From: Pilasporangium apinafurcum
Taxonomy: Eukaryota > Oomycota > Peronosporomycetes > Pythiales > Pythiaceae
Reading direction: 5' to 3'
DNA: 64,000 bases
Assembly (NCBI GenBank): GCA_001600495.1
Contig: BCKE01000004.1
Span: forward strand, 107,399-171,398
Shown here: positions 46,319-57,088 of the stretch, piece by piece
Numbering within the stretch: position 1 is the first letter of the stretch
How the letters are laid out: each line of letters starts with the position of its first letter
Made by a program: the position numbers and the translations under genes
The notes under the pieces: generated by a model
Databases searched by the model: none
What the model was told of the DNA's origin: nothing
What the model saw: only the letters and a program-made list of their open reading frames with translations

Positions 46319-46635
46319 CTTGCAGAACGAAGAAAGAATAACAAGTGTCCACGAGTGCCCACAGGGAGGCTCGTCCCTCTTTTAGGATAGCCATACGCTA
46401 TGGCATTAGAACAAACCCCGAAAGCAAATGTGAGGGAATATCTTAGGAATTTTTAGGATTTCTTAGGGTGACATTTTTAGTGCCTTTGGTAATAATGACA
46501 CGACACTGATCGTCCATACAAAATCGCTCCTTCAAACGCAAAAGCGGCACATATGCAAAAGGAGCCAACGCACGAATGTTACATAGTAAGAAGCTAATCG
46601 TATCGACAGAATGTTTACATGCTACTCTCTCTATC
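46319..46635. other. Intergenic, right flank of transposon remnant
   Basis: About 320 bases between the element and the convergent TTC27 stop codon, with 3' UTR sequence. Nothing else is recognised. Confidence 0.5.
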
Positions 46636-49600
46636 CTAAAGCTGTTGTTCCAATGCAGTCACCTCCTCAAGTGTACCAGCCAAGGTCTGCACAGATTCCA
46701 AGTGGGCATAATCGACCTGGGCTTTCTTCAAGACCCCACGAATATACAACCGACAAGAATACAGCGCCTTCTTTGTGCCTTGTTCAATGTAATCTTGCGA
46801 TAACCGCACGGCAGCCTTGCACAATTCTTCGACCTTGGCTTGCTCCATTTCCCACCCTGCGGTCTGCAAGGCACGACATTGCTTCAGACGGCAATCCAGT
46901 GCTTTTTCCTTACGGCCAAGCCCGTCGTTGAAATGTGCATATACTTGCCAGATCTTGGGATTGTTGGTGATGATGGACGTGATTCGCCCAAAGAGCATCG
47001 CCAGTTGCTTCTTGTAATGCGAATTCGACACAGGAGGCGTTTTATCAGACGCACTAGCGGCTTCATCCAAATTCATCAAGTCATCATCATCGTCATCGTC
47101 GTCTAGCCCACTAAGTGCAGCAGCCATCACATCCTCATCTCTGTTAGTCTCTTCACCCTCCTGAAGCATTTTCTTTAGAGATTCTGGAAATACAATTGCC
47201 TCTACCAGCCACGCGAGGATTTGGTGATCAACTGGGCGATTGTGCTTGGAACGCAAGTCTAACAGCTGATGCATTGCATAGATGGCTTCACCATAGCGCT
47301 CCGTTTCCATGGCGCAGAGCAGGTAGTTCTCCCACATTTGCCACATGTGTCGCTTTTGCTTCAATGCTTCCTGTAGAACCGAAAAGGCTTCAGAATAGCG
47401 ATGGTTGTTTAAGTGAATGGAACCGATATTTCCCCACGCTTCACCATTATCTGGTTCCAGCTGAACGACACGAGTGAACGCCGAGAGCCCAAGATCCCAG
47501 TCCTGTGTGCGCATTCCCATCGTTCCTAGTACAAACCAGGCGCTTGTATTCATAGGATTAACTTCAACACTGTCTTTGTAGTGTCGAATGGCTGTTGGAT
47601 AGTCATGAGTTTCGAACGCATGGCGACCAAGCGAGCGCTTTGCGCGGGCAAAGCGGCGCTTTGAAAGCTCCCAAGATGTCTCATAGTGGCTCAGATCGCC
47701 CGTGAGATCACCAAGACAACACCACATGTACGGTGTTGGGGCAATCGCCAGTCGTTCACGAACTAACTTTTCGGCCTTGTTGGGTTTTTCTAAAATTTGG
47801 TAACACTTGACAACATCATCCCACATTTCCAATTCTTTACAAATCTCCACAGCACTTCCAAAGACCCCCAGTGCAAAGTAACGTTCCGCCAAATCACGCT
47901 TGAGTGCGTAACGCGGTGGGAAAGCGAGTGCATGCACAAATTGCATTCGTTCATGAGCAGGCGCAGAGTCTTCGATGGCTTTTAGGCTATTCTGTGTGAC
48001 CGTCAGTCGAGTGGTATGCTGATCCACTAGTGCCTGCATTTGCAGCACAGCACGTTCACGACGCTTCGAGGTTTCGCACTCAAGCCAAGCGCGTTCGAGT
48101 AGACCAGTCGAATAAACCATCCAATTATTCGGGTTCTCTAACACACGCGTAATGTATGGGAACATCTCCTCTCGCGTCAACCCGTCGTTTGCATTGCTGT
48201 TTTTGACATCCAAACACAGTGCGAGAAGAATGATTTGATCTACAATTTGCAGATTACCCTGTTCCGTCAAAGTGCTGTCTTCGAACGCAATTTTTTCTAG
48301 CAAAATATTGTCTGGGTTGACTTGGTCCAGATTAATGTCACGGTATGAAGCCTCACCATCTTGGACGAGCTTCTGAATCGCGGCCTCCTCTTCGGTTAAT
48401 CCATCACTATTCAATGCCAGCTCTTCTTCTGTCTTTTTTCCACCAAAATCTACATGTGTCGATTCGGCGACGGCATTTGCAAACACTGAAGGAGTTTGAT
48501 TCTCAGAAGGACGCTTGGATGCTGCGAGAAGAACCATCTGGGCCAGGCTCTTCTGTTGAAACTTGGTACGCTTGCCCAAAGAGCCACTCAGTTGAACAGA
48601 CAGCCCACTGATCTCCTTTGCCTGTTCGAAGCTACGTTTGCCTTGCTTGTTTTTATTAAAGTAGTGTTGTGCCAGTCCCCATTCCACATGCGCTCTCGCA
48701 AGCAGATACTCCGATCCTCGGAAAGCGAAGAGCGTGGAACTGTTGATGGTTTTGAGATATCCTCGTCGAGCCTCATACCACAGAGTATTTGATGGCTCTT
48801 TCGCAAGAAGCAATCGTTCATGTGCGACAGCTGCTCGTGCATTCCACCACGGAGCAGAATGAATTTTATCAAACACACCCACGAATGCACTGCTAATTGA
48901 GCTGGATGGTGCAACATCACTGTCACTATTTGTCTCTTGCACCGCATACGACCAGTTTTTATGTGTGGCATTTCCGACAAAGTGCAAGAAACAGCGACCA
49001 ATGAGCAGCAATTCTGGGTACTCACAGATTGAAAATGGACTGTCGCCATCGACTTGCAACGCCACAAGTGCGTCGCTATGCAACTGCTTTCCGTCATATT
49101 CTTTGTTTCCATACAGAACACGCGCTGCTAGCGCCACAATGTCTTGCACTTGTGCAGGTTCAAACGCGGGACCGGTGTAATTCGCTTGTACATACATGTT
49201 AAAGAACGCCACTCCAACGAACACCATTTCATAAGCATTGGCGAGACGATTTTCTGGCTCGTCTTCTTGCAGCAGGATTGTTTCTAAATACTTCTCTATT
49301 CGTGTGCATAAGTGGATTTCACTGCTATCTTGTGACTCCTGGGCATCGACTTGCCGAATAACCGCTTCAAGGAGCTGTGCAGCACGTGGTGTGCGGATCA
49401 CATCGGCGTATAAGCCTTCACTGATAAGCTTGGCCATAGTAACTGCATTGGCGACAATCTCAGCAACACCACTGCTTGCAGACGCTTGTGTTGCTAATGC
49501 TTCTGCAACTTCTGCTGCATTACTCTCCAGCAATGCGCGTTCCACAGTCAGCAATACCTCTTGAACAACGACATGGTCTTCCTCTGTGGTATTCTCCATG

Positions 49601-49653
49601 GCGGATGTAGTGACACCGCATAATTCCTCTAATAAATTGTCAACGTCCGCCAT
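46636..49653 (-). CDS. TTC27: TTC27 homologue (tetratricopeptide-repeat protein 27)
   Basis: Single exon, 1,005 residues from ATG 49653 (MADVDNLLEELCGV). The middle and C-terminal parts carry TPR repeats that match TTC27/Emw1: RFARAKRSLGRHAFETHDYP, AWFVLGTMGMRTQDWDLGLS, EAWGNIGSIHLNNHRYSEAF, then MWENYLLCAMETERYGEAI. An acidic run (DDDDDDD) lies near residue 855. The yeast relative Emw1 is essential and linked to cell-wall integrity. The animal protein has been linked to ribosome/rRNA processing and RNA polymerase assembly, so the biochemical role is unsettled. The length fits the family. It is head-to-head with SYF2, with 271 bases between start codons. Confidence 0.9.
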   Translation of the reverse strand: MADVDNLLEELCGVTTSAMENTTEEDHVVVQEVLLTVERALLESNAAEVAEALATQASASSGVAEIVANAVTMAKLISEGLYADVIRTPRAAQLLEAVIRQVDAQESQDSSEIHLCTRIEKYLETILLQEDEPENRLANAYEMVFVGVAFFNMYVQANYTGPAFEPAQVQDIVALAARVLYGNKEYDGKQLHSDALVALQVDGDSPFSICEYPELLLIGRCFLHFVGNATHKNWSYAVQETNSDSDVAPSSSISSAFVGVFDKIHSAPWWNARAAVAHERLLLAKEPSNTLWYEARRGYLKTINSSTLFAFRGSEYLLARAHVEWGLAQHYFNKNKQGKRSFEQAKEISGLSVQLSGSLGKRTKFQQKSLAQMVLLAASKRPSENQTPSVFANAVAESTHVDFGGKKTEEELALNSDGLTEEEAAIQKLVQDGEASYRDINLDQVNPDNILLEKIAFEDSTLTEQGNLQIVDQIILLALCLDVKNSNANDGLTREEMFPYITRVLENPNNWMVYSTGLLERAWLECETSKRRERAVLQMQALVDQHTTRLTVTQNSLKAIEDSAPAHERMQFVHALAFPPRYALKRDLAERYFALGVFGSAVEICKELEMWDDVVKCYQILEKPNKAEKLVRERLAIAPTPYMWCCLGDLTGDLSHYETSWELSKRRFARAKRSLGRHAFETHDYPTAIRHYKDSVEVNPMNTSAWFVLGTMGMRTQDWDLGLSAFTRVVQLEPDNGEAWGNIGSIHLNNHRYSEAFSVLQEALKQKRHMWQMWENYLLCAMETERYGEAIYAMHQLLDLRSKHNRPVDHQILAWLVEAIVFPESLKKMLQEGEETNRDEDVMAAALSGLDDDDDDDDLMNLDEAASASDKTPPVSNSHYKKQLAMLFGRITSIITNNPKIWQVYAHFNDGLGRKEKALDCRLKQCRALQTAGWEMEQAKVEELCKAAVRLSQDYIEQGTKKALYSCRLYIRGVLKKAQVDYAHLESVQTLAGTLEEVTALEQQL

Positions 49654-49855
49654 GCTGTTTTTCGCCACTTTTGAATAATGTGAGCTGTTCGTTCGTTGCT
49701 TCTCGAAGGAAACGAAGTCTGTTCAAGCGATGGATAGCTAATCCTTCTCGATGCTCCAACTGATTACGTAGGTCGTGGCAAGTAGCTCTTCTCGGCCAAT
49801 CATGGGAATTGACAAGTGAAATGGATTTTTATTTCCAGCGCTTATTGTACATAAA

Positions 49856-49865
49856 ATACCGGTAT
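49856..49865. promoter_or_regulatory. ATACCGGTAT palindrome in the TTC27/SYF2 bidirectional promoter
   Basis: A perfect 10-bp palindrome 59 nt before the SYF2 start and about 200 nt before the TTC27 start. The same core occurs at 11556-11567 before cytochrome c peroxidase. It is a candidate protein-binding site, by recurrence only. Confidence 0.3.
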
Positions 49866-49924
49866 AAATAGGGTAAGGAGCCACCCTTCTTGGAATCGTG
49901 CAACACTAGAGCAGCAGAGGCAAC

Positions 49925-51005
49925 ATGGAGCAGGATGAGGTAACGGAGATGACGCCTGCGCAAAAGAAGCTCTTTGAGTTGCGGATGAAGGTGAACGCTG
50001 GACGAAAGGCCAATAAAAAGGTAGATATGCGGCTGGATGTAGTATATCTCGTATGAAAGGAGTTGTCATGCTGATTTCATATGCATGAGTGAGCAGGAAG
50101 TAGCGGCAGAACACGAGCGTGTGAACAATCAAAACAAAAAGGCCAAAAAAGAGGAGCAGTTTAAAAGAAGAGAGGTGTGAAATACTTTCTATTTGTTATT
50201 ACACCAAGAAAAACTGATGCTGAAAGTCTATATATCAACAGGAACAGAAAAAAATCGCTGCGAGTGGCGAAGCACATCTAAATGAACCAGGTAACATTTT
50301 CGCTTTCAAAAAAATTCGAGACAAAATCTGATGGCTTATGCATCATACTTCATTTCTTTTTGGATATGTGCTTCAGCCGAAGTGGCAAGCCTGAAAGCGA
50401 AGAAAAACGCAAAGAAAGATAAGCGAAAGGCTGCATTCGGATGGGACGTCTTTAATCAGGTACATTGACTGTCAGTATCGAGTGCGTTGCGATCGATTGC
50501 GAGGAAATGCTAACAGTACCATCTTGCGTATCGCTACTGAATGTTGTCTTCGAAGGATTCACTCTACAAAGGATACAAGAAACGGCTAACTAATTTGCCG
50601 ACCGCTGATGAAAGTTCACATGCTGGTAATGACACAGGCGGCTCTGTTGTCGTTGCTGGTACCAATACCTTGGAAGACGAATTGTCATATGGACGGAATG
50701 ATAAGGTCAAAGAGGTATGTTCATCTTGCGCTTCCGCATACATCTGGACTATCGTACTTATACATTGGGTGTGCTCTTTGTCTTAACCATTTTCTAAACA
50801 GGAGAATTTGGATCGGATGGCACAAGAACTCGAAGATCGCATCAAGGCGCGAAGCAAATTCAGTCGGCGGCGTCAACATTACGAGGGTGAAAATGTTGAT
50901 TACATCAACGACCAGAACCGCAAGTTTAACCGCAAGGCTGCCCAAGCGTATGACAGATATACTGTAGAGATTCGACAGAACCTAGAACGAGGCACAGCAT
51001 TGTAG
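49925..51005 (+). CDS. SYF2: SYF2 pre-mRNA splicing factor
   Basis: The model is join(49925..50020, 50097..50174, 50242..50290, 50377..50459, 50556..50714, 50802..51005), 222 residues (human about 243). SYF2 is a nuclear component of the Prp19-associated (NTC) complex that helps stabilise the active spliceosome. Visible landmarks are the N-terminal helix KKLFELRMKVNAGRKANKK, a long basic coiled-coil region, FGWDVFNQDSLYKGYKKRL, and the C-terminal signature RRRQHYEGENVDYINDQN, then RKFNRKAAQAYDRYTVEIRQ. Five short GT-AG introns are all in frame. Its promoter is shared with TTC27 and contains the palindrome ATACCGGTAT (49856-49865). Confidence 0.95.
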
Positions 51006-51795
51006 CTTACTGGCGGTTAGCAGAATACGGACTAAACCGTGTGGATGCGTTTGAGAGGTTGCTAGTCTCCCTCGCTGCTCACCCCATACTTCTACACCCT
51101 ATTCTGCTCGTCGTAACTCTAGTGGTCTTGGAAGTCCATGTAGGAGATACATGGCGAGTGTAAGAATGTTTTTCGATGCGTTGACGTCTCGCTCTCAGGT
51201 GATTCTGCATCCGCTGTTGTAGTGGAGAATCTGGCGGAAGAGCTTGACACCTGCACTTCCGTCAGCTTTTTTTTGTCAGGAATGGCATCTTCTCGAGCTG
51301 TTGGTAGTCCACACGAATGTTCCGAACGCATATGTTTATGATGCCAAAGTCTGCAAACTAAGCATTCATCCATCATATCAGCATATCGTACAAGAAAGGG
51401 CTATGCAACTTCAAAATTTGGCACGGAAAAAATTGCGGTTTTCGGTTTGCGCTATGATCGTCACTGTCTGTGTGGCCCAAGTGGCCCAAGTGGCCCAGGT
51501 GGCCCACGAGGGCCATCTGTCTCTCATCTATTTTTACCAATAGAATCTCTCCATTCAGCGTCGTAGTTGCCCTTTCTCACAAGTGGCCCATGTGGGCCAT
51601 CAACGAAAAGCTAGTGTTGAAGCCAATAAAACCTCATTTTTAAGGTTTGTACTGGTGGTGGATCAGTAGCAGTGCCATGATTAGATGTAGCAACGGCAAT
51701 GCTCTTGACATGCAGAGCCCACAGCGCTGAATCATTATTGAATTCGCTCGCAAACTCTCCAAGCGTACCAAGTAAATACATCTCCACCCATAAAC
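51006..51795. other. Intergenic, with GTGGCCCA repeats upstream of PDX1
   Basis: This holds the SYF2 3' UTR and the PDX1 promoter. It contains a four-copy 9-bp tandem repeat (51472-51507) and an inverted repeat (51584-51599) built of the same TGGCCCA core. Open frames here have no domain. Confidence 0.55.
51472..51507 (+). repeat. Four-copy 9-bp minisatellite, unit GTGGCCCAA
   Basis: Units read GTGGCCCAA, GTGGCCCAA, GTGGCCCAG and GTGGCCCAC, followed by a degenerate GAGGGCCAT. Seventy-six bases downstream the core reappears as the inverted repeat TGGCCCA-TG-TGGGCCA (51584-51599). Confidence 0.85.
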
Positions 51796-52725
51796 ATGGC
51801 TCCACAAGGATCGACCGCTACCTCTACTGCCACGGAAGGCACCTTTGTCGTTAAGGCTGGTCTCGCCAAGATGCTCAAGGGAGGTGTTATCATGGATGTC
51901 ACCAACGCCGAACAAGCACGTATCGCCGAAGAAGCTGGTGCCGTGGCAGTCATGGCGCTGGAGCGAATCCCCGCGGATATCCGTGTGGACGGCGGTGTCG
52001 CGCGTATGAGTGACCCAGACATGATCGAAGCTATCAAGAAGGCTGTGACGATTCCTGTGATGGCAAAAGCACGTATTGGCCACTTTGTCGAGGCTCAAAT
52101 TCTCGAGGCCGTCGAGATTGACTACATCGATGAAAGCGAAGTGCTGACCATGGCTGACGAAGAAAATCACATCAACAAGCACAAGTTCAAGGTGCCGTTT
52201 GTCTGTGGGTGCCGTAATTTGGGTGAAGCTCTGCGTCGTGTGGCTGAGGGTGCCGCAATGTTGCGTACAAAGGGTGAAGCTGGTACGGGCAACATCGTCG
52301 AAGCTGTGCGTCACGCACGCGCTGTGAACCGTGAGATCAAGCGCTTGACTTCGATGGATGAAGACGAACTCTTTGTTGCCGCCAAGGAAATGCAAGCGCC
52401 TTATGAGTTGGTCAAGGAGGTTGCGCGAACAGGCAAGCTGCCGGTTGTTAACTTTGCGGCTGGTGGTGTTGCTACGCCTGCCGATGCTGCGCTAATGATG
52501 CAACTCGGTATGGACGGTGTGTTTGTTGGATCGGGCATTTTCAAGAGTGGCGATCCGGCCAAGCGTGCACGTGCGATGGTACAGGCCGTGACTCACTTCA
52601 ACGACCCCAAGATTTTGAAGGAAATTTCGACCAACTTGGGTGAAGCCATGGTCGGTATTCAGGATCTGCAGAAGTCAAATGTGAACTTCCGTGATCGCGA
52701 AGGTGGACTACACGGTGCTTGGTAG
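51796..52725 (+). CDS. PDX1: PDX1/PdxS, glutaminase-dependent pyridoxal 5'-phosphate synthase, lyase subunit
   Basis: Single exon, 309 residues, full length. PDX1 makes vitamin B6 (pyridoxal 5'-phosphate) from ribose 5-phosphate, glyceraldehyde 3-phosphate and ammonia delivered by the PDX2 glutaminase. It forms a cytosolic dodecamer of (beta-alpha)8 barrels. Catalytic landmarks are the Asp in [13 protein letters not shown], the imine-forming Lys in [14 protein letters not shown], the second Lys in [20 protein letters not shown], and phosphate-binding loops [18 protein letters not shown] and [13 protein letters not shown] 51796 gives the usual N-terminus ahead of [11 protein letters not shown]. 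No PDX2 gene is in the window. The coding sequence is G/C-richer and more codon-biased than its neighbours, as expected for high expression. Confidence 0.97.
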   Translation: MAPQGSTATSTATEGTFVVKAGLAKMLKGGVIMDVTNAEQARIAEEAGAVAVMALERIPADIRVDGGVARMSDPDMIEAIKKAVTIPVMAKARIGHFVEAQILEAVEIDYIDESEVLTMADEENHINKHKFKVPFVCGCRNLGEALRRVAEGAAMLRTKGEAGTGNIVEAVRHARAVNREIKRLTSMDEDELFVAAKEMQAPYELVKEVARTGKLPVVNFAAGGVATPADAALMMQLGMDGVFVGSGIFKSGDPAKRARAMVQAVTHFNDPKILKEISTNLGEAMVGIQDLQKSNVNFRDREGGLHGAW

Positions 52726-52903
52726 AGTTGTAGAGATAAAAGAAATTGTGTGGGTTTTGAAGCGAGATGAGTCGATTTGTCAGGACCCATAGATATACAA
52801 CAATTGAAAGAATTTTTATTTTTGTCAAAACAGAACAGCATTTGTTCTTTTGCACGCCTTGCACCGCTCATTCAATGCAAACTACTCACGTTACATACTT
52901 TTA

Positions 52904-55306
52904 CTAAAGTGCAGGAGTGCTTTGCTGAGAGACGGCACCATATTCTGGTTGCTGCACAGACGCTCGTCTCGCCCAGTGATGGCGAAGGATTTGGCGAACG
53001 GCCACAGCTAGGCCAACAAGCGCAATGCACGTTGCAATCACACCCAAGACAATTATGGGGGAGACAATCTTCACATCATCATCATTCTCATCATTGCCGT
53101 CGTCTGCTGCAGTCGTGCTCACATCAGTAGTAGTAGAAGCTGTAGACAAGAGCGAATCCACAAAGGGGCGAAGCGTTTCTGCAACACATATGTGCTTAAG
53201 AGTCTTACCCATGAGCTTCTTGAATGTGGCGTACGGACAACGCACGTCGATTTCACCATTCCAGAGTGTAACATCTTCAGAGCATGTCGGAATAATAACT
53301 GGGACCCGGTCTGGCGGCTAGTGCGACACATAACATGGCAACACATTTATATTTACAGAAGATGCGTATTTGCAATATAGGCAGAGCAACTAAATCTTAC
53401 ATTGGAAGGTGACAGCGCCTCGGCATGCCGCATCTGATGAGGAGATGCGCTGACAAAGTACAGCTTGACAAAGAAATCATCGTCGCTGAGAGCTTGCTCG
53501 TCAGTATCGAAAGCACTGGATGAATCAGCACCGTTGAGACCACGTTGTTGTGTCTTCTTAACACTGGCGATGCTATCGTCAACCGTAGAATGGAGCTCAA
53601 AAATGAGCATCCCGCCGGGTACAGGCTGATGTGGGTGCCAGCCCTTCGTGTACCATTGTAATCTACCATGGATAATATGTAAAACAAATGCATTTATTAA
53701 TGAGCCTAAGCAAGGGGCAGCAACGAATCAATATACCGTATGCCACGAAAACATACCTCAATAGATTTCGCACGTAGAGGAGATTAATGTCATGGGCTGC
53801 GTAATAGAGGAATCGATTGTCGGGTGATTGCAGCAGTTGTGGGCCATCACCTGATGGAAGAGGCAACGGTTTCCCCTGGATGTTCTGCTCGAAACTGGCC
53901 GTAATATGCGCCAAGAGCGTTGCGCCAAAATTGGCCGAGTTCACTTCGTTCGTGATCAAGTCCATGTGTGTCTATGGCGAGGAAAATCATGAGTCCGATT
54001 GACACAGCCACACGAATTCAAGAAAGGATACAAATGGATGATTACCTCGTGAATCTGTGCCAAAGACAACACCTTTCTAAACGTCAAACCCTCGGGAAGA
54101 GACATATTGTTGAGGCTTTGCAATAGCAACCATTCCGAGAAGTAATCGGCGTCAGACAATGTGTCTCGCCAGGGTAAGTAGAAGGCGCCGTTCCATTGTG
54201 AAGACACACCAAAAAAGTCGCAATCGGATGAAGACGACGACGGGGAGTCATCATCAGCGTCATCATTTTCATAGTCACTGATGGTCGGATCACAGACCGA
54301 AGCCGCACAGCACTCCAGAATCGAGTTCAGCTCTGCTATTTCTTTGTGGATTTCCTGCACGAGGTACCGGGAATCATTGGCACCAGTGATTCCTTCATAC
54401 ACTGCATCATGGGGAACAACAATAGTACGCAAGAAAAACTATTATCAGCAAGTACACCTTGTCGAAAACTATAGAGGAAAATAAAGATGTTTGTACCTGT
54501 CTTGGAACAAACAGGACAATCTGCTGTCGGATCTGCTCCTTGTTCGAAGAGCAAACGCGTGGCATTGGTGATCGGCACCAGATCTTTGCATGTGGGATAC
54601 ATGCCACTCAGGAACGCTCTTGCAGTCAACTATTTAATAGGAAACAACAAGCGTCAGCAGCAGTTGTTTAGATTATAAAATAAAGCATACGCACAATGCT
54701 CATCATCCAGATTTTCCACTTACATTGTCACGTTGATTGGCATCTGCATACGCGAACGTTTTCTCACATGAATTATCCAAGAAATCAGCATACAAGTGTC
54801 GTCGAAAGTACTGTTAATAGAAACAAACAAAGATTCAGGGACTGTTGTTACCAAAAGCAAATCGAAACTCAAGTGCTTGATACAATGTTTCGATTTGTGA
54901 GACTATACCTCGCCCATCAATTCCACAACTCGGTAGCCGTGCTTGGTAATCTTGGGCGACACGATTTCCACCGGATCGTCAGTCTCTGATGTTCCCCATG
55001 CGACTGCACTGAGCGGTAGCTCCACATTTGGGTTCCGCACGTAATGCTTGAGTAGCTCTGCTGACGGGATCTCCGTCCCTAGACCGTAGGGCCCACGAAT
55101 CCCATGTCGTGAAAGCACAATCACCTGCTCGGTTCAAACATAAAACAAAAATAGTGGAACATCAATCGAGTTCCTGGAATTAAAATGCCGTGCAGAACGA
55201 AACGAGGGTAATGAACCTGTCGTAGTTGCGAGGTTGATGCCTCTGGAGCTGTTGCCAGAGCAGGTGAGGCCAGCGCCAGCATTACCAACAGAAGCAAGTG
55301 CATCAT
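52904..55306 (-). CDS. Histidine acid phosphatase, secreted/type I membrane
   Basis: The model is complement(join(52904..53317, 53401..53662, 53757..53971, 54046..54401, 54497..54629, 54724..54810, 54909..55124, 55217..55306)), 590 residues, all joins in frame. It has a signal peptide (MMHLLLLVMLALASPALA), then the catalytic VLSRHGIRGP (phosphohistidine His37) and the proton-donor HD motif in YYAAHDINLLY (354-355). An acidic/Ser-rich loop (DDDSPSSSSSD) interrupts the middle. Near the C-terminus IIVLGVIATCIALVGLAVAV (about 540-563) is a TM helix with a short basic cytosolic tail. It hydrolyses phosphomonoesters in the acidic lumen or outside the cell; phytate or inositol phosphates are possible substrates, but substrate choice cannot be read here. 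It is convergent with PDX1 (178 bases between stops). Confidence 0.9.
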
Positions 55307-57088
55307 TCGTCCTGCTGATGTCGAAATAAAGCGACTAATACATGCGTTATCTGTTGAGCATCCAACTCCCGAAATAAGAACTTGGGTCGAAATCAATCCA
55401 ATTCTCACAATATCACTGCAACTTGCACAATTTCACCATAACACAATATTACCAAACTTTTTGCAATGTCACTTCAACCCACAATATTGCCACAACTACC
55501 ATTGTTTATAAGGATCCCAATCTGGTGTGTGTTGAATGGACGATCGCATCTACCAGAGAAGCTTCAAAGGCTAACAAATAGATCAATTCAACGTGTTTGC
55601 CTTGGCGGACGTGTATGGCGATCCACTTGGCTACAATGACTGCCATTCAGAGAAGAACAGCAGCATATCCATCATGGGTTTGGGCTGGGTTTATATGATA
55701 AATCCACACCCGTGATGTATATGTTATTTTCTGAAAAATATTGTAATTCACTTAAATCCGTAATATATATTAAATTTTGGATTTATTTAGAAAAAATATT
55801 GTTTTTAAATAAAACCCATTGATTTTGCTAATAATGTTAAGTAATCAATGAAAAATTCAATGTTTCGAATATAAAATAAAATATTGCATTATTTAAGTGA
55901 AAAGTACACAAAATATAGAATATTCAGTATCCACTGACTAAAAAACCAAATTCGTAACGCTTTTGGATTTTGAAGGTTTTAACAAGCAATCCGCAAGTCA
56001 AGGGAGCCAAAAACAGCCTAATTCTTAGGTTGGCCAAAATCCAAAAAATCCGCTATTCGTGCTCTACGAAAATGTGTGGCAGTTCGAAACAGATCCGTCC
56101 AAGAAAACTTGTTTCCCGTGATTATTATCCAAGTCGTAGCATCCAGAGAGGAGAACTGGTACGACAAAATTTGCATTTTCTGTCAGATGGTCATCGATTT
56201 TGCGATTCTCAAGGTCGTTCAGAACATAAAAAATACCACAATACCATTTTTGTCCAATGATATACTCTGTAGCACATAGTATGGAACTCAAGTGCTGAAG
56301 AGTGGCTTAAGACACCAACAGTATTGCACCAATAACTCGAAGATTGCCGCCAAATTACTTGGACGACAAACACTCTTGACAATATTAGAGCTCATTTTAT
56401 TCAATATGGTTAGGGTAAATGACATATATGAAACGAATTATGAATCAAAAGAAATAAAAACGATGACCATCAAGCTAAAACAATGCCAAAATGGAAGCGA
56501 ATACTCATCTTTGACTGCTAATTACTCGACAACCACTAGTTCGATTTGAACGCTGTTTGCTTTGTTCATCATTACAAATAAAAAACTATCCTATGCCAAA
56601 ATATTATGTGCTAAAAGGCAGTTGCGGATTTTTTGAGTTTAGGAAAACAACTGAAAACTGGCACCGTTGGCTCGCGGATTGCTTGTTAATATGTAAACAT
56701 TACTCTTTATGATTGCAGTTTTTACGGTTTTATACTTCGAGTAACAATGTGTGAGTCACACAGTGCGTCTCCCAGTAAAATGCAGATATATATGCCTGAC
56801 ACTATCGCATTCATCTTATAATTAGTTTCTGCTCACGCATGACTAACGCAGTACGAATTACATCTGCTCTCTTCTCCTTTCTTCGCGCTTGTTTCATATG
56901 ACTATTTTACAATGGTCAACGTACTGTGTCAAGGACTGAGCCAAATGAGCGTATCACTTGGCAGAAAATTGCCCATTAGCTAGGAAGACGAGACTTGCCA
57001 CAATGTCTCTTCTTCCATTGGAACTAAATCATCGTTTTCGAGCCGTCAAAAGGACGTCAATCGGACTCCTAAACGCTTGGTCTTACCC
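55307..57088. other. Very AT-rich intergenic region, no gene seen
   Basis: About 1.8 kb between the acid phosphatase start and the PNUTS-like stop. Bases 55700-55960 are strongly AT-rich with A/T runs. Bases 55970-56550 have overlapping short frames on both strands with no recognisable domain, possibly a decayed element. The first 200 bases should be the phosphatase promoter. Confidence 0.55.

Noticed and set aside
55970-56550. Overlapping short frames in AT-rich DNA, considered as a mobile element remnant
   Set aside because: No transposase, polymerase or terminal-repeat signature could be recognised.
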